A stretch of DNA of 64,000 bases, from positions 21,715 through 85,714 of the forward strand of contig JAHEYF010000011.1 of assembly GCA_023251755.1 (NCBI GenBank). The letters are read 5' to 3'. Position 1 is the first letter of the stretch. Each line of letters opens with the position of its first letter. Below, in pieces: positions 49,459-60,163 of this stretch. The position numbers and the translations under genes are program-made. The DNA is from Bacteroidota bacterium (GTDB lineage Bacteria > Bacteroidota > Bacteroidia > B-17B0 > Aurantibacillaceae). The notes beneath the pieces are model-generated. The model searched no databases. It saw only the letters and a list, made by a program, of their open reading frames with translations, and had not been told where the DNA came from.

Positions 49459-50913
49459 ATGTCCGACAAGCCAACACTAAAACGTACCCTCGGTTTATTT
49501 GATACCACCATGCTTGTTTCCGGTTCCATGATCGGCTCAGGTATTTTTATTGTTTCTGCCGATATGGCCCGCCACCTGGGAAGCCCTATGTGGGTATTGC
49601 TGTGCTGGATCATTACCGGCTTGATTACTATATGTGCCGCGCTGAGTTATGGCGAACTGGCCGGAATGATGCCCAACGCCGGTGGACAATATGTTTACCT
49701 GAAAAAAGCCTATAGTCCGCTGATTGCTTTTATGTATGGCTGGACCGTTTTTTTGGTGATCCAAACCGGGGTAATTGCTGCTGTGGCCGTGGCTTTTGCC
49801 AAGTACACCGGCATTTTTATTCCGCTGTTCGATGAAAAAGAAGTGTTGTTTGAAATTGGAAAATTTAAATTAAAAAATGCCCAGTTATTGGCCATCGGCT
49901 TAATTGTATTGCTTACCTATTTAAACACAAGGGGAATTAAAAACGGAAAATTGATACAGCGGGTTTTTACCTCCACCAAACTTATTGCCTTGTTTATAGT
50001 GATAGTAGCCGGTATTTATTTTGGCCTAAAAACAGATACCTGGGCCCATAACTTTGCCGATCCCTGGAAAGCCTTTCAAACAGTAAAACAGGAAGACGGT
50101 TCATTAAGCATTACCGCCTTATCTGGGGCAGGTTTGCTGGGAGCCATTGGAGTGGCTATGATTGGTTCCCTGTTCAGCAGCGACTCCTGGAACAATGTTA
50201 CGTATATAGCCGGAGAAATTAAGGAACCACAAAAAAACATTCCACTGGGTTTGTTTTTCGGAACCTGCATTGTTACCTTTTTATACATCATGGCCAATAT
50301 CGCTTATATGTGTTTATTGCCTGTTCAAGGTACTCCTGCTGGTACTACAGCAATAGAACAGGGTATTCAGTTTGCACAAAACGAAAGGGTGGGCACAGCT
50401 GCGGTATCAGTTATATTAGGCAACACAGCCACTTACCTGATGGCTGCCCTGATTATGATTTCTACTTTCGGTTGCAACAACGGGATTATTCTGGCCGGTT
50501 CCCGTTTGTTTCAAACCATGGCCGCTGACGGGCTCTTCTTTAAAAAAGCAGCTCAGTTAAATTCGAAGCAGGTTCCTGCCTATGCTTTGATTATTCAGGG
50601 AGTTTGGGCCAGCATCCTATGTCTAAGTGGTAGTTACGGCGACCTGTTGAACTACGCAACCTTCGCATCATTGGTGTTTTATTTAGTTACCATCGGGGCC
50701 ATATTTATCCTACGTAAAAAAGAACCAGACACTCCCCGCCCCTATAAAGCTTTTGGATATCCGATTATCCCCCTCTTGTATATTATTGTGGCCTCGGCTA
50801 TTTGTATAGATCTTTTAATTTTCGAAACAACCAGCACTGGTTTGGGTTTACTGATTGTGTTGTTGGGGATACCAGTTTATTATGTGGCAAGGGTGAACCG
50901 GGAGATTAGCTAA
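49459..50913 (+). CDS. APC-superfamily amino-acid permease
   Basis: A 484-aa permease with 12 helices. The helix 1 motif is SGSMIGSGIFIVSADM, helix 3 GMMPNAGGQYVYLKKAY and helix 8-type SFGCNNGIILAGSRLFQTMA-like segment (STFGCNNGIILAG). It resembles the LAT/basic amino-acid exchanger side of the APC family rather than the CAT type of its neighbour. It begins 9 nt after the terminator hairpin of the previous gene. Substrate unknown. Confidence 0.9.
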   Translation: MSDKPTLKRTLGLFDTTMLVSGSMIGSGIFIVSADMARHLGSPMWVLLCWIITGLITICAALSYGELAGMMPNAGGQYVYLKKAYSPLIAFMYGWTVFLVIQTGVIAAVAVAFAKYTGIFIPLFDEKEVLFEIGKFKLKNAQLLAIGLIVLLTYLNTRGIKNGKLIQRVFTSTKLIALFIVIVAGIYFGLKTDTWAHNFADPWKAFQTVKQEDGSLSITALSGAGLLGAIGVAMIGSLFSSDSWNNVTYIAGEIKEPQKNIPLGLFFGTCIVTFLYIMANIAYMCLLPVQGTPAGTTAIEQGIQFAQNERVGTAAVSVILGNTATYLMAALIMISTFGCNNGIILAGSRLFQTMAADGLFFKKAAQLNSKQVPAYALIIQGVWASILCLSGSYGDLLNYATFASLVFYLVTIGAIFILRKKEPDTPRPYKAFGYPIIPLLYIIVASAICIDLLIFETTSTGLGLLIVLLGIPVYYVARVNREIS

Positions 50914-51036
50914 TGTGATGATTAGCCAATTAGCTGATTGGAGAGACAGGTAAATAAGACCTGATAGGTTTAAGATTAGCTGATGTGATGATTAGCTAAT
51001 GGGGGAGGCAGGTAAATGAAAACCTGATAAGTGTTA
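50904..51036. repeat. Tandem ~65-bp repeats built on GATTAGCTAATGTGATG
   Basis: Two diverged units: unit 1 (50904-50972) starts GATTAGCTAATGTGATGATT and contains GACAGGTAAATAAGACCTGA; unit 2 (50973-51036) starts AGATTAGCTGATGTGATGAT and contains GGCAGGTAAATGAAAACCTG. Unit 1 includes the stop codon of the permease. The AGGT...ACCT parts are short inverted repeats. Confidence 0.7.
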
Positions 51037-51049
51037 ATGATGAGTTGAA

Positions 51050-51099
51050 AAACTTAGTGAACCTGAGTGCCCTTAGTGACTTAGTGGTAAAAAACTCAA
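51050..51099. repeat. CTTAGTGA word array upstream of the HHH gene
   Basis: AACTTAGTGAACCTGAGTG, CCCTTAGTGACTTAGTGG and AAAAACTC follow each other. It is a separate word family from the tandem units preceding it. Confidence 0.55.
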
Positions 51100-51103
51100 A
51101 ACA

Positions 51104-52006
51104 ATGAAGCTATTTGAACAATTCAACAAATACTTCAACTTTAACCGGAGAGAACGAAACGGCATCCTTCTCTTACTGTTTTTTATTCTCCTGCTGCTAC
51201 TAACAAAAATTTTCCTCAGCAATTATCACCCGGCTTCTGGTATAAAAATTCAATACATTGCAACCTTAAGCGACTCCATTCAAAAGAATGATAAAGCTCC
51301 TGTGTTTTCAACAGCTAAACAAAAAAATAACGATGAATCAAATCCCGGACAACTAAAGTTATTCCGCTTTGATCCGAATACCATCAGCAGGGAAGAGGCT
51401 TTGAAAATGGGCTTTTCGAACAAGCTCACAAATACCTTGATTAATTTCAGAAATAAGGGAGGAAAATTTCATAAAAAAGAAGACCTTAAAAAACTATATG
51501 GCCTGAGCGAAAACCATTATCATCAATTGGAAAAATACATTGTAATTGAACAAGCAGTAAAGGCGAAAAAAGACTTTCCCGCATTCACTCACACGGCAAA
51601 TAACAATTTCACAATAGAACTAAACAGTGCCGATAGTCTTGACTTACTTAATTTAAATGGTATAGGCCCTGCTTTTAGTAAACGGATTATTCGTTTCAGG
51701 GATGCGCTCGGAGGTTTTTACAACAAGGAGCAATTATTAGAAGTTTATGGGATGAAGGACAGTGTTTATCTGCTATTCGAAAAACATCTTTCGCTTGATG
51801 CATCACTTGTAAAAAAGCTGAACATCAATAAAGCAAGCATGGAGGAATTAAGTAAACACCCTTATATCAGACAAAATACAGCCAGGGTCATTGTCAATTA
51901 TCGTACTAAACATGGCTTTTACGCCAGCGCTGAAGATTTAAAAAAAACCGGAATTATTACGCAGGAAATGATTGACAAGCTGCTTCCCTACATTAGTATT
52001 GAGTAG
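51104..52006 (+). CDS. Membrane-anchored helix-hairpin-helix (ComEA-like) protein
   Basis: A 300-aa protein with one N-terminal membrane helix (LLLFFILLLLLTKIFL) and three consecutive HhH units in the exported part: residues ~88-145 (SNKLTNTLINFRNKGGKFHKK), ~160-215 (LNLNGIGPAFSKRIIRFRD) and ~230-300 (LSKHPYIRQNTARVIVNYRT). HhH units of this kind bind DNA in ComEA, the DNA receptor of natural transformation. Many Bacteroidetes have such proteins without a proven competence role. The stop codon lies in a TGAGATATGAG array. Confidence 0.83.
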   Translation: MKLFEQFNKYFNFNRRERNGILLLLFFILLLLLTKIFLSNYHPASGIKIQYIATLSDSIQKNDKAPVFSTAKQKNNDESNPGQLKLFRFDPNTISREEALKMGFSNKLTNTLINFRNKGGKFHKKEDLKKLYGLSENHYHQLEKYIVIEQAVKAKKDFPAFTHTANNNFTIELNSADSLDLLNLNGIGPAFSKRIIRFRDALGGFYNKEQLLEVYGMKDSVYLLFEKHLSLDASLVKKLNINKASMEELSKHPYIRQNTARVIVNYRTKHGFYASAEDLKKTGIITQEMIDKLLPYISIE

Positions 52007-52106
52007 TGAGATATGAGATATGAGATGTGAGATGTGAGTATTGAGGCCTGTTATAACTAACTCACCTTGCTCAAATCTCATATCTCAATACTAAAATCTC
52101 AATACT
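51995..52106. repeat. Inverted TGAGATATGAG array after the HHH gene
   Basis: TGAGATATGAGATATGAG (52007-52024) and CTCAAATCTCATATCTCA (52070-52087) pair at 17 of 18 positions, 45-nt loop. Further copies extend both arms. It includes the TAG stop of the HHH gene (52004-52006) and ends ~30 nt before hutI. Confidence 0.75.
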
Positions 52107-52137
52107 ATTCGTAATATTGCACTTTGATTTTTGTACA

Positions 52138-53388
52138 ATGAAGATTCTTATAAAAAACATAAAAAAATTAGTACAGGTACGCGATGAGCATATTGATTGT
52201 GTAAAAGGTAAAGACATGGCCCTGCTGCCCTGTATCGAAAACGCCTGGCTGGCCATTGAAGACGGCCTGATTGCCGAATACGGATCAATGGACGATTTTC
52301 CGGGCATCAGCGACTGGCGCAACCTGGAAATAATTGACGCGGCCAATAAATTGGTTTTACCCAGCTGGGTCGACAGCCACACACACCTTGTATATGCCGG
52401 AAGCCGCGAAGGTGAATTTGTTGACCGCATTAACGGTCTGAGTTACGAGGAAATTGCTGCACGCGGAGGAGGTATTTTAAACTCGGCCAAACGTATGCAG
52501 GATGCCGGCGAAGATGAATTAATTGAACGGGCCCTGGTGCGTTTAAACGAAATTATGCTGCAAGGTACGGGCGCTGTTGAAATAAAAAGTGGTTATGGTT
52601 TAAGCCTTGAAACTGAGCTTAAAATGTTGAGGGTCATTAAACGCCTGAAAGAAATAAGCCCTTTGACCATTAAAGCCACTTTTCTTGGTGCACATGCCGT
52701 TCCGGCCGATTACAAAGGAAGAAAAGAGGAATACATTGAATTGGTGATTCAACAAATGCTGCCGGTAATTGCAGAAGAAAAATTAGCCGATTTTATTGAC
52801 GTGTTTTGCGAACAGAATTATTTTACACCCGAAGAAACCATCCGTGTTTTAAACGCCGGTAAACAATACGGCCTGGTACCCAAAGTACATGCCGAACAAT
52901 TGAGCAATTATGGTGGTGTTAAAGCCGGTGTGCAATGCGGTGCAATTAGTGTTGACCATTTGGAATATGTTGGCGAAGAAGAAATAGCCGCTTTATTAAA
53001 TTCGTCCACCATGCCCACCATATTGCCCGGAGCAGCTTTCTTTTTAAGTTTGCCCAACCCACCGGCGCGTAAAATGATTGATGCCGGTTTGCCCCTTGCC
53101 ATTGCAAGTGATTTTAACCCAGGTAGCAGCCCCAGCGGAAACATGAACCTCATGCAATCTATATGTTGTGTTCAGTATAAAATGAACCCCAACGAAACCA
53201 TTAATGCCTCTACCATTAATACGGCGTATGCTATGTGCGTAGGCAAAGAATTGGGGAGCATTACACCCGGTAAAAAAGCAAATATTTTTATTACTAAAGA
53301 AATTTCAGGAACGGATTTTATTCCATACTCATTTGGAAGCAACCTCGTTGATAGTGTAATACTGAATGGGAAAATTATTTCACGCTAA
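52138..53388 (+). CDS. hutI: Imidazolonepropionase
   Basis: Third enzyme of histidine degradation: opens 4-imidazolone-5-propionate to formiminoglutamate. A 416-aa amidohydrolase: HxH in DSHTHLVYAGSREGEF, the substrate-binding ARGGGILNSAKRM and KSGYGLSLETELKML, further metal ligands in VPKVHAEQLSNYGG and VDHLEYVG, and the final Asp in IASDFNPGSSPSGNM. I start at ATG 52138; the upstream in-frame codons are in the array. No hutU, hutH or hutF is adjacent, so the pathway is scattered. Confidence 0.95.
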   Translation: MKILIKNIKKLVQVRDEHIDCVKGKDMALLPCIENAWLAIEDGLIAEYGSMDDFPGISDWRNLEIIDAANKLVLPSWVDSHTHLVYAGSREGEFVDRINGLSYEEIAARGGGILNSAKRMQDAGEDELIERALVRLNEIMLQGTGAVEIKSGYGLSLETELKMLRVIKRLKEISPLTIKATFLGAHAVPADYKGRKEEYIELVIQQMLPVIAEEKLADFIDVFCEQNYFTPEETIRVLNAGKQYGLVPKVHAEQLSNYGGVKAGVQCGAISVDHLEYVGEEEIAALLNSSTMPTILPGAAFFLSLPNPPARKMIDAGLPLAIASDFNPGSSPSGNMNLMQSICCVQYKMNPNETINASTINTAYAMCVGKELGSITPGKKANIFITKEISGTDFIPYSFGSNLVDSVILNGKIISR

Positions 53389-53417
53389 TTTCTTAACTTT
53401 ACAAAATTTTAGTCCTG

Positions 53418-55091
53418 ATGCAAAAGAAAATAGCCGCCTTATCTGCCTTCATATTTTTTATAACTGTTGTTCGTTTATACGCTCAAACAACCGTAATTAT
53501 TCCTTCGGCCAATACACCAGTTGCAGCAGGCGCACAAAACCTGACCAGTTACCGCAAACCCTTAAGTGCTTATTTCGGCTACGAGCGTTCTGCATTGATC
53601 TATAAAGCCGCTGAAATTGGAGCCTCGGGAAGCATTACCAGCATTGGTTTTTACTGCGACAGTGCCAAAGCAGGAATTATTGCCAGTATGCCGCTTAAAG
53701 TTTATATGAAAGAAACAACAGATACCGCTTTTATAGTCCCAACAACAGTAGCTGCCGAAGAAAGCAATTCCACACTTGTATACACCGGAAGCCTGAGTGC
53801 AGCGCAGTTTGTAAAAAATACCTTTACCACCATTAACTTATCTACCCCTTTTATTTATACCGGCGGAACCAAAAACTTAGAACTGATTATTGAAATAAAT
53901 GCCGGGGGAACAGGTGGAGATGCCTCAACGAGCAAGGCTTTCAGGTACCACAAAGACAGCACTACTTATCTTTTTCAATACTGGCAACAGGACAACAATA
54001 TGCCGGCGGGGGCAGGAACTTTACACTACAACCGTCCCAATATTCAACTGAACCTTGTTCCTTCAACCGCCTGCACCACGCCACCTGTAGCCGGTAATGT
54101 GATTGCCAATGATTCGAGCCTTTGCAAAGGGAGCGTTTTTTCTTTACTGCTTTCGGGCAATTCAACGGGTGCAGGACAAAGCTACCAGTGGCAGGCCTCG
54201 TCCGACGGAAACAACTGGAACAACATCAGCGGGGCCGTCTCCTCTTTTTATTCCGCCCCATTGGATTCAAACACCTATTACCGCTGCAAAGTCGCCTGTA
54301 GTACAGATACCGTTGCATCTACCAATGTATTGCTTAGTGTAAACCCTGTTACTCAATGTTATTGCTACACCGGTTTAGCGGGTAATTGCAATGCGGGCAA
54401 CGCCATTGATTCGGTGAGCATTGCAGGCACCACTTTAAACAATCCACACACAGGTTGTTCCGGCAATACGGCTCTTTATTATTCCATTTACCCTGCAAGC
54501 GGCAGCACCACCTGTACACTTGCCGCAGGGCAAACCTATTCAATGGGTGTCCGCTTAACAGGCGACGACCTTGTTTCGATGTGGATCGATTACGACCAGG
54601 ATGGTATTTTTGGAACAAAAGAATGGGTACAAATCTGCACTTCTTCAACCATCAACACGCCTGTATCTGCAAGTTTCACTGTTCCGGTTGCAGCTAAAAA
54701 CGGAACAACCGGATTGCGCATCCGTTCCCGTGCCACCGGCACTTTCAACGACTCCACCTGTGCCTGTAGTGCATTTGGTAGCGGAGAAACGGAAGATTAT
54801 ACCGTTACCATTACCGGCAGTCAGTTTGGAATAAATAATATTTCAGGCACTCAGGCTGAAATCAGTATTTTTCCAAATCCTAACAACGGGTTATTTACTT
54901 TAACAACAGCAGGTTTAAACCATACAACACAGGTAGAAATATTTAACACCAATGGCCAATCAGTGCTTCGTGAACAGTATGCAGGCAATACTTCCAAAAC
55001 AATTGATTTAAGCGCACAGCCTGCGGGTATCTATTTTGTAAGGCTGCTGAATGAAGGGAATGCTTATACAAAAAAGGTAATCATACGTTAA
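53418..55091 (+). CDS. T9SS-secreted protein with GEVED domain
   Basis: A 557-aa surface or secreted protein. Signal peptide 1-22 (ending VRLYAQ). Residues ~25-205 are a beta-rich domain (GSITSIGFYCDSAKAG). Residues ~215-310 look like an Ig-like domain (YQWQASSDGNNWNNISG, YYRCKVACS). Residues ~315-465 are a GEVED domain with MWIDYDQDGIFG and GSGETEDYTVTI, including several cysteine pairs. The C-terminal ~80 residues are a T9SS type A sorting domain (FPNPNNGLFTL, PAGIYFVRLLNEG, TKKVIIR). Adhesion or matrix binding is likely. It is 29 nt after hutI and may be independent of it. Confidence 0.85.
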   Translation: MQKKIAALSAFIFFITVVRLYAQTTVIIPSANTPVAAGAQNLTSYRKPLSAYFGYERSALIYKAAEIGASGSITSIGFYCDSAKAGIIASMPLKVYMKETTDTAFIVPTTVAAEESNSTLVYTGSLSAAQFVKNTFTTINLSTPFIYTGGTKNLELIIEINAGGTGGDASTSKAFRYHKDSTTYLFQYWQQDNNMPAGAGTLHYNRPNIQLNLVPSTACTTPPVAGNVIANDSSLCKGSVFSLLLSGNSTGAGQSYQWQASSDGNNWNNISGAVSSFYSAPLDSNTYYRCKVACSTDTVASTNVLLSVNPVTQCYCYTGLAGNCNAGNAIDSVSIAGTTLNNPHTGCSGNTALYYSIYPASGSTTCTLAAGQTYSMGVRLTGDDLVSMWIDYDQDGIFGTKEWVQICTSSTINTPVSASFTVPVAAKNGTTGLRIRSRATGTFNDSTCACSAFGSGETEDYTVTITGSQFGINNISGTQAEISIFPNPNNGLFTLTTAGLNHTTQVEIFNTNGQSVLREQYAGNTSKTIDLSAQPAGIYFVRLLNEGNAYTKKVIIR

Positions 55092-55317
55092 AAGTTCTTA
55101 GTTCATTGTTCTTAGTTCTTAGTGTCTGCTAATACGCATCAGTACGGATATACGAATCCAGTTGTGCTTGCTGTAAATTGCAACATTGGTATAAATTCGT
55201 ATTCGTGATTATTCGTACTTCTACAATCATAACTCGTTACTCCCACATTAGTATATTAGTACAAAAATCGTATTCGTAGATTCGTCAATCGCAACTCGTA
55301 ATTCGTCAATTTTACTT
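55092..55317. repeat. Compound word array in the gap before gyrB
   Basis: The 383-nt gap 55092-55474 begins with AAAGTTCTTAGTTCATTG words, then a long TACGAAT block: GTACGGATATACGAATCC, AAATTCGTATTCGTGATT, AAAATCGTATTCGTAGATTC and AACTCGTAATTCGTCAATTT. The rest (55318-55474) is AT-rich with GTTAGCAACTTTGTTGGC near 55359, possibly the gyrB promoter region (CAACTTTG is close to TAnnTTTG), and no ORF. Confidence 0.65.
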
Positions 55318-55423
55318 CAAAAAAATCCTTTACAATCCACTCGTTTTTTTCAACATTTTGTTAGCAACTTTGTTGGCTCAAATCCCTATTAATTCAGTAT
55401 ATTTGGATAATGCACCTTCATGA

Positions 55424-57433
<2,010 letters not shown>

Positions 57434-57436
57434 AAA

Positions 57437-57501
57437 TGGTAGCAGGTAGAAGGTCGTAAGTAGCAGGAATCGTAATTCGTCAATCGTAATTCGTAACTCA
57501 A
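57437..57501. repeat. TCGTAATTCGT word array after gyrB
   Basis: GGTAGCAGGTAGAAGGTCG, GTAAGTAGCAGG, then AATCGTAATTCGTCAATCG and TAATTCGTAACTC directly follow the stop at 57433. Two word families, as at 35257-35365. Confidence 0.6.
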
Positions 57502-57647
57502 ATAATTTACCTGATCTCTTTGTAATTCAAATAATTTTCGGAAATTAGATTAAAGAAAATTAAATTCATTTTAGCGTAGTAGATAACTAATCACTATTAA
57601 CTATTCGCTAATAACTCTAATAATAACAATTAAACAATAAACATTTT

Positions 57648-58583
57648 ATGAAAGTATCAGTAATCGGAGCCGGAAACGTAGGTGCCACCTGCGCAGAGTA
57701 CATCGCTCTAAACCGCATTGCAAGTGAAGTAGTTATTCTGGATATTAAAGAAAATTTTGCCGAAGGTAAAGCGTTGGACCTGATGCAAACTGCAACACTC
57801 AACGGATTCAACACCCGCATCAGCGGCAGTACCAATGATTATACCAAAACAGCCAACAGCGATGTGGTGGTAATCACCAGTGGTATTCCACGTAAACCAG
57901 GTATGACCCGTGAGGAATTGATCGGCATCAATGCAGGTATTGTTAAAACTGTAACCGAAAACGTATTAAAAAACTCTCCCAACGCAATTATTATCATAGT
58001 AAGTAATCCAATGGATACCATGACTTACTTAGCCTTAAAAGAAAGTAAATTGCCTAAAAACCGTATCATCGGTATGGGCGGTATATTGGACAGCGCCCGT
58101 TTTAAATGTTATTTATCACAAGCCCTGCATGTTCCTGCAAGCGATGTGCAAGGTTACGTAATTGGCGGACATGGTGATACCACCATGATTCCTTTAACCC
58201 GTCTGGCTACTTACAACGGAACTCCGGTTTCTAAATATATTGATGCCGAAAAATTAACCAAAGTTGCTGCCGATACCATGGTGGGTGGTGCTACTTTAAC
58301 CGGTATGTTGGGTACTTCGGCCTGGTATGCACCGGGTGCATCTGTTGCCGCTTTGGTAGACAGTATTGTAAACGATCATAAAAAACTGTTCACCTGCTCT
58401 GTTGCCCTTGACGGGGAATACGGACAAAAAGATATTTGTATGGGTGTTCCTGTTGTAATTGGAAAAAACGGTTGGGAAAAAATTGTTGACTTCAACCTGA
58501 ACGACGAAGAAAAAGCCGCCTTTAGTAAAAGTGCTGATGCTGTTCGCAACATGAACAGTGTACTGAGTACTATAACTGTTTAA
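57648..58583 (+). CDS. mdh: Malate dehydrogenase (LDH-like type)
   Basis: Oxidises malate to oxaloacetate with NAD in the TCA cycle. A 311-aa protein: Rossmann KVSVIGAGNVGATCAEY, the specificity loop IPRKPGMTREEL (the Arg marks malate), VSNPMDTMTYLA, and the catalytic His in VIGGHGDTTMIP. It belongs to the LDH-like malate dehydrogenases widespread in Bacteroidetes. It has a terminator hairpin shared with the convergent GH16 gene. Confidence 0.96.
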   Translation: MKVSVIGAGNVGATCAEYIALNRIASEVVILDIKENFAEGKALDLMQTATLNGFNTRISGSTNDYTKTANSDVVVITSGIPRKPGMTREELIGINAGIVKTVTENVLKNSPNAIIIIVSNPMDTMTYLALKESKLPKNRIIGMGGILDSARFKCYLSQALHVPASDVQGYVIGGHGDTTMIPLTRLATYNGTPVSKYIDAEKLTKVAADTMVGGATLTGMLGTSAWYAPGASVAALVDSIVNDHKKLFTCSVALDGEYGQKDICMGVPVVIGKNGWEKIVDFNLNDEEKAAFSKSADAVRNMNSVLSTITV

Positions 58584-58601
58584 TATTTTTTAAACCATTT
58601 A

Positions 58602-58636
58602 AAAAGAAGCCGCCTCCAATCGAGACGGCTTCTTTT
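58602..58636. terminator. Bidirectional terminator between mdh and the GH16 gene
   Basis: AAAAGAAGCCG (58602-58612) pairs with CGGCTTCTTTT (58626-58636), 13-nt loop. T-runs on both strands make it functional for both mdh (stop 58583) and the convergent GH16 gene (stop 58654). Confidence 0.9.
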
Positions 58637-58653
58637 GTTTTGAAATATCCTGT

Positions 58654-59889
58654 TCAGTCCTTCAATTCCTGACTAATTGTTCTATTTCCGGCTTTCACTT
58701 TTACCCAATACTTCCCTTTTTTATTATCCAAAAATATTCTTGTTAATCCCAAAGGTAAATTAGTGCTTTTCCAAAATGAGTCCCCCCTCTCATCAATTAT
58801 TTCCACAACTAAACCAAGCCCCTGTATTCCCCCTAAATTATTTATTATATATGTTCTTTTACTTTCCTTAATTATAGACAAAGTGATGAAGTCCTTATCA
58901 GGTTTATAATTTTTAGGTAAGTTTATTATTCTGCTCTTCGGTTTCAGACTACCCTGGTCCCCTGCATAAATATCCGGCAAGTTGGTGGTATCCGCATCAA
59001 AATATAATTCCAGGTTGTTATTGATGCTATCCGTTTTCCATATACGTAAATAATCAAGTTCCAATACGCCTGGAAAAACACTCTTCTTATCAGGCCCCTG
59101 CGAAAAGGGGCCGTTGTCATTTGCCGGGCCTATTCCGGTCGACAATTCCATTGGAATATCAATTTTTTTATCAAAACAGGCTACAAGTACTCCGTTTAAA
59201 TACCAGGATATACCTTCAGGTGTCCAGCTTCCTGAAATAGTATTAAACGATTCATCAAACCATCCCGTGGTTTTGATCCAGTGCCCCCAGGCCTTTCGGT
59301 AACCAAAAGGGCCTTCCTTAAAATTAGAGCAGCCATCGGGACAATGAATATCAACATGCATACAATTATTTTTTTCACCTTTCAATTCAAAAAAATCAAG
59401 CTCATAATTCGGATGCCCTCCATAAAGCCAAAACGCAGGCCACATCCCGTTGCAGCGGGAATGTTTAAACCTTAATTCGAAATAACCATATTTATACCTT
59501 TTTTTCCCCCAAAGTAAACCCGTAGTATAATTGAATGTCCAATTTTCATCTATCATTTTCTGGGGCTTTTTTTTCATCTCAACAGTATCAATTTCCCAGG
59601 GCTGAAGCTTTGTTGTATACTTTTCCTTCTTAACAAAAAATTTCAAAGTTCCCTTGTTTACTTCAATATTTTCAGGGAGAGCAATTACCTCGTCCCGAAT
59701 TGAAATTTTGCTCCAGGGGTACCCCGAAATCCATTTATCGGTATTCATTTTAGTTCCGTTAAACTCATCTCCATCCCAATAATACCAGGTAATCACGGTG
59801 TCCTTTTTTATTTGCCACATATATTGTGCGTATAAATACCGGTGGTACATCTGCAATAAAAAGTAAACCACTATTTTTTTAAAACTCAT
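58654..59889 (-). CDS. Glycoside hydrolase family 16-like protein
   Basis: A 411-aa beta-glycan hydrolase or transglycosylase. The N-terminus has a short hydrophobic signal (KKIVVYFLLQM). The jelly-roll domain of ~260 residues has WDGDEFNGTKMNTDKW at its start and the GH16 catalytic motif in NYELDFFELKG (Glu-x-Asp-x-x-Glu), preceded by GMWPAFWLYGG. It then has WTPEGISWYLNGV, also conserved. The C-terminal ~130 residues are a second beta domain of unknown role. GH16 enzymes cut laminarin, agar, carrageenan or related glucans and galactans. No SusCD pair is nearby, so it is not part of a typical polysaccharide locus. Confidence 0.85.
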   Translation of the reverse strand: MSFKKIVVYFLLQMYHRYLYAQYMWQIKKDTVITWYYWDGDEFNGTKMNTDKWISGYPWSKISIRDEVIALPENIEVNKGTLKFFVKKEKYTTKLQPWEIDTVEMKKKPQKMIDENWTFNYTTGLLWGKKRYKYGYFELRFKHSRCNGMWPAFWLYGGHPNYELDFFELKGEKNNCMHVDIHCPDGCSNFKEGPFGYRKAWGHWIKTTGWFDESFNTISGSWTPEGISWYLNGVLVACFDKKIDIPMELSTGIGPANDNGPFSQGPDKKSVFPGVLELDYLRIWKTDSINNNLELYFDADTTNLPDIYAGDQGSLKPKSRIINLPKNYKPDKDFITLSIIKESKRTYIINNLGGIQGLGLVVEIIDERGDSFWKSTNLPLGLTRIFLDNKKGKYWVKVKAGNRTISQELKD

Positions 59890-60163
59890 TTTTCAATTGG
59901 ATGAAATGAATAAAATATACCGAACAAAACTCTGCGCGGTTACTCAACAAAACTAAGAAAAAGCATACATACATGAATCTTTTTGTTTTAATACAAACAT
60001 GACTATTTGTTGTGCAGCCTATTACCTTAACCATTTTTCCCAAATAGCAAAATTCCCCTTTTTTTGATAAGTTTGTCCAGCTAATTACATATAGCCGAAA
60101 TACCTGGGGCAAAGACTAAACATTAGCCATTGAAATATATCCAGAAGACATTTCACCTCAAAC

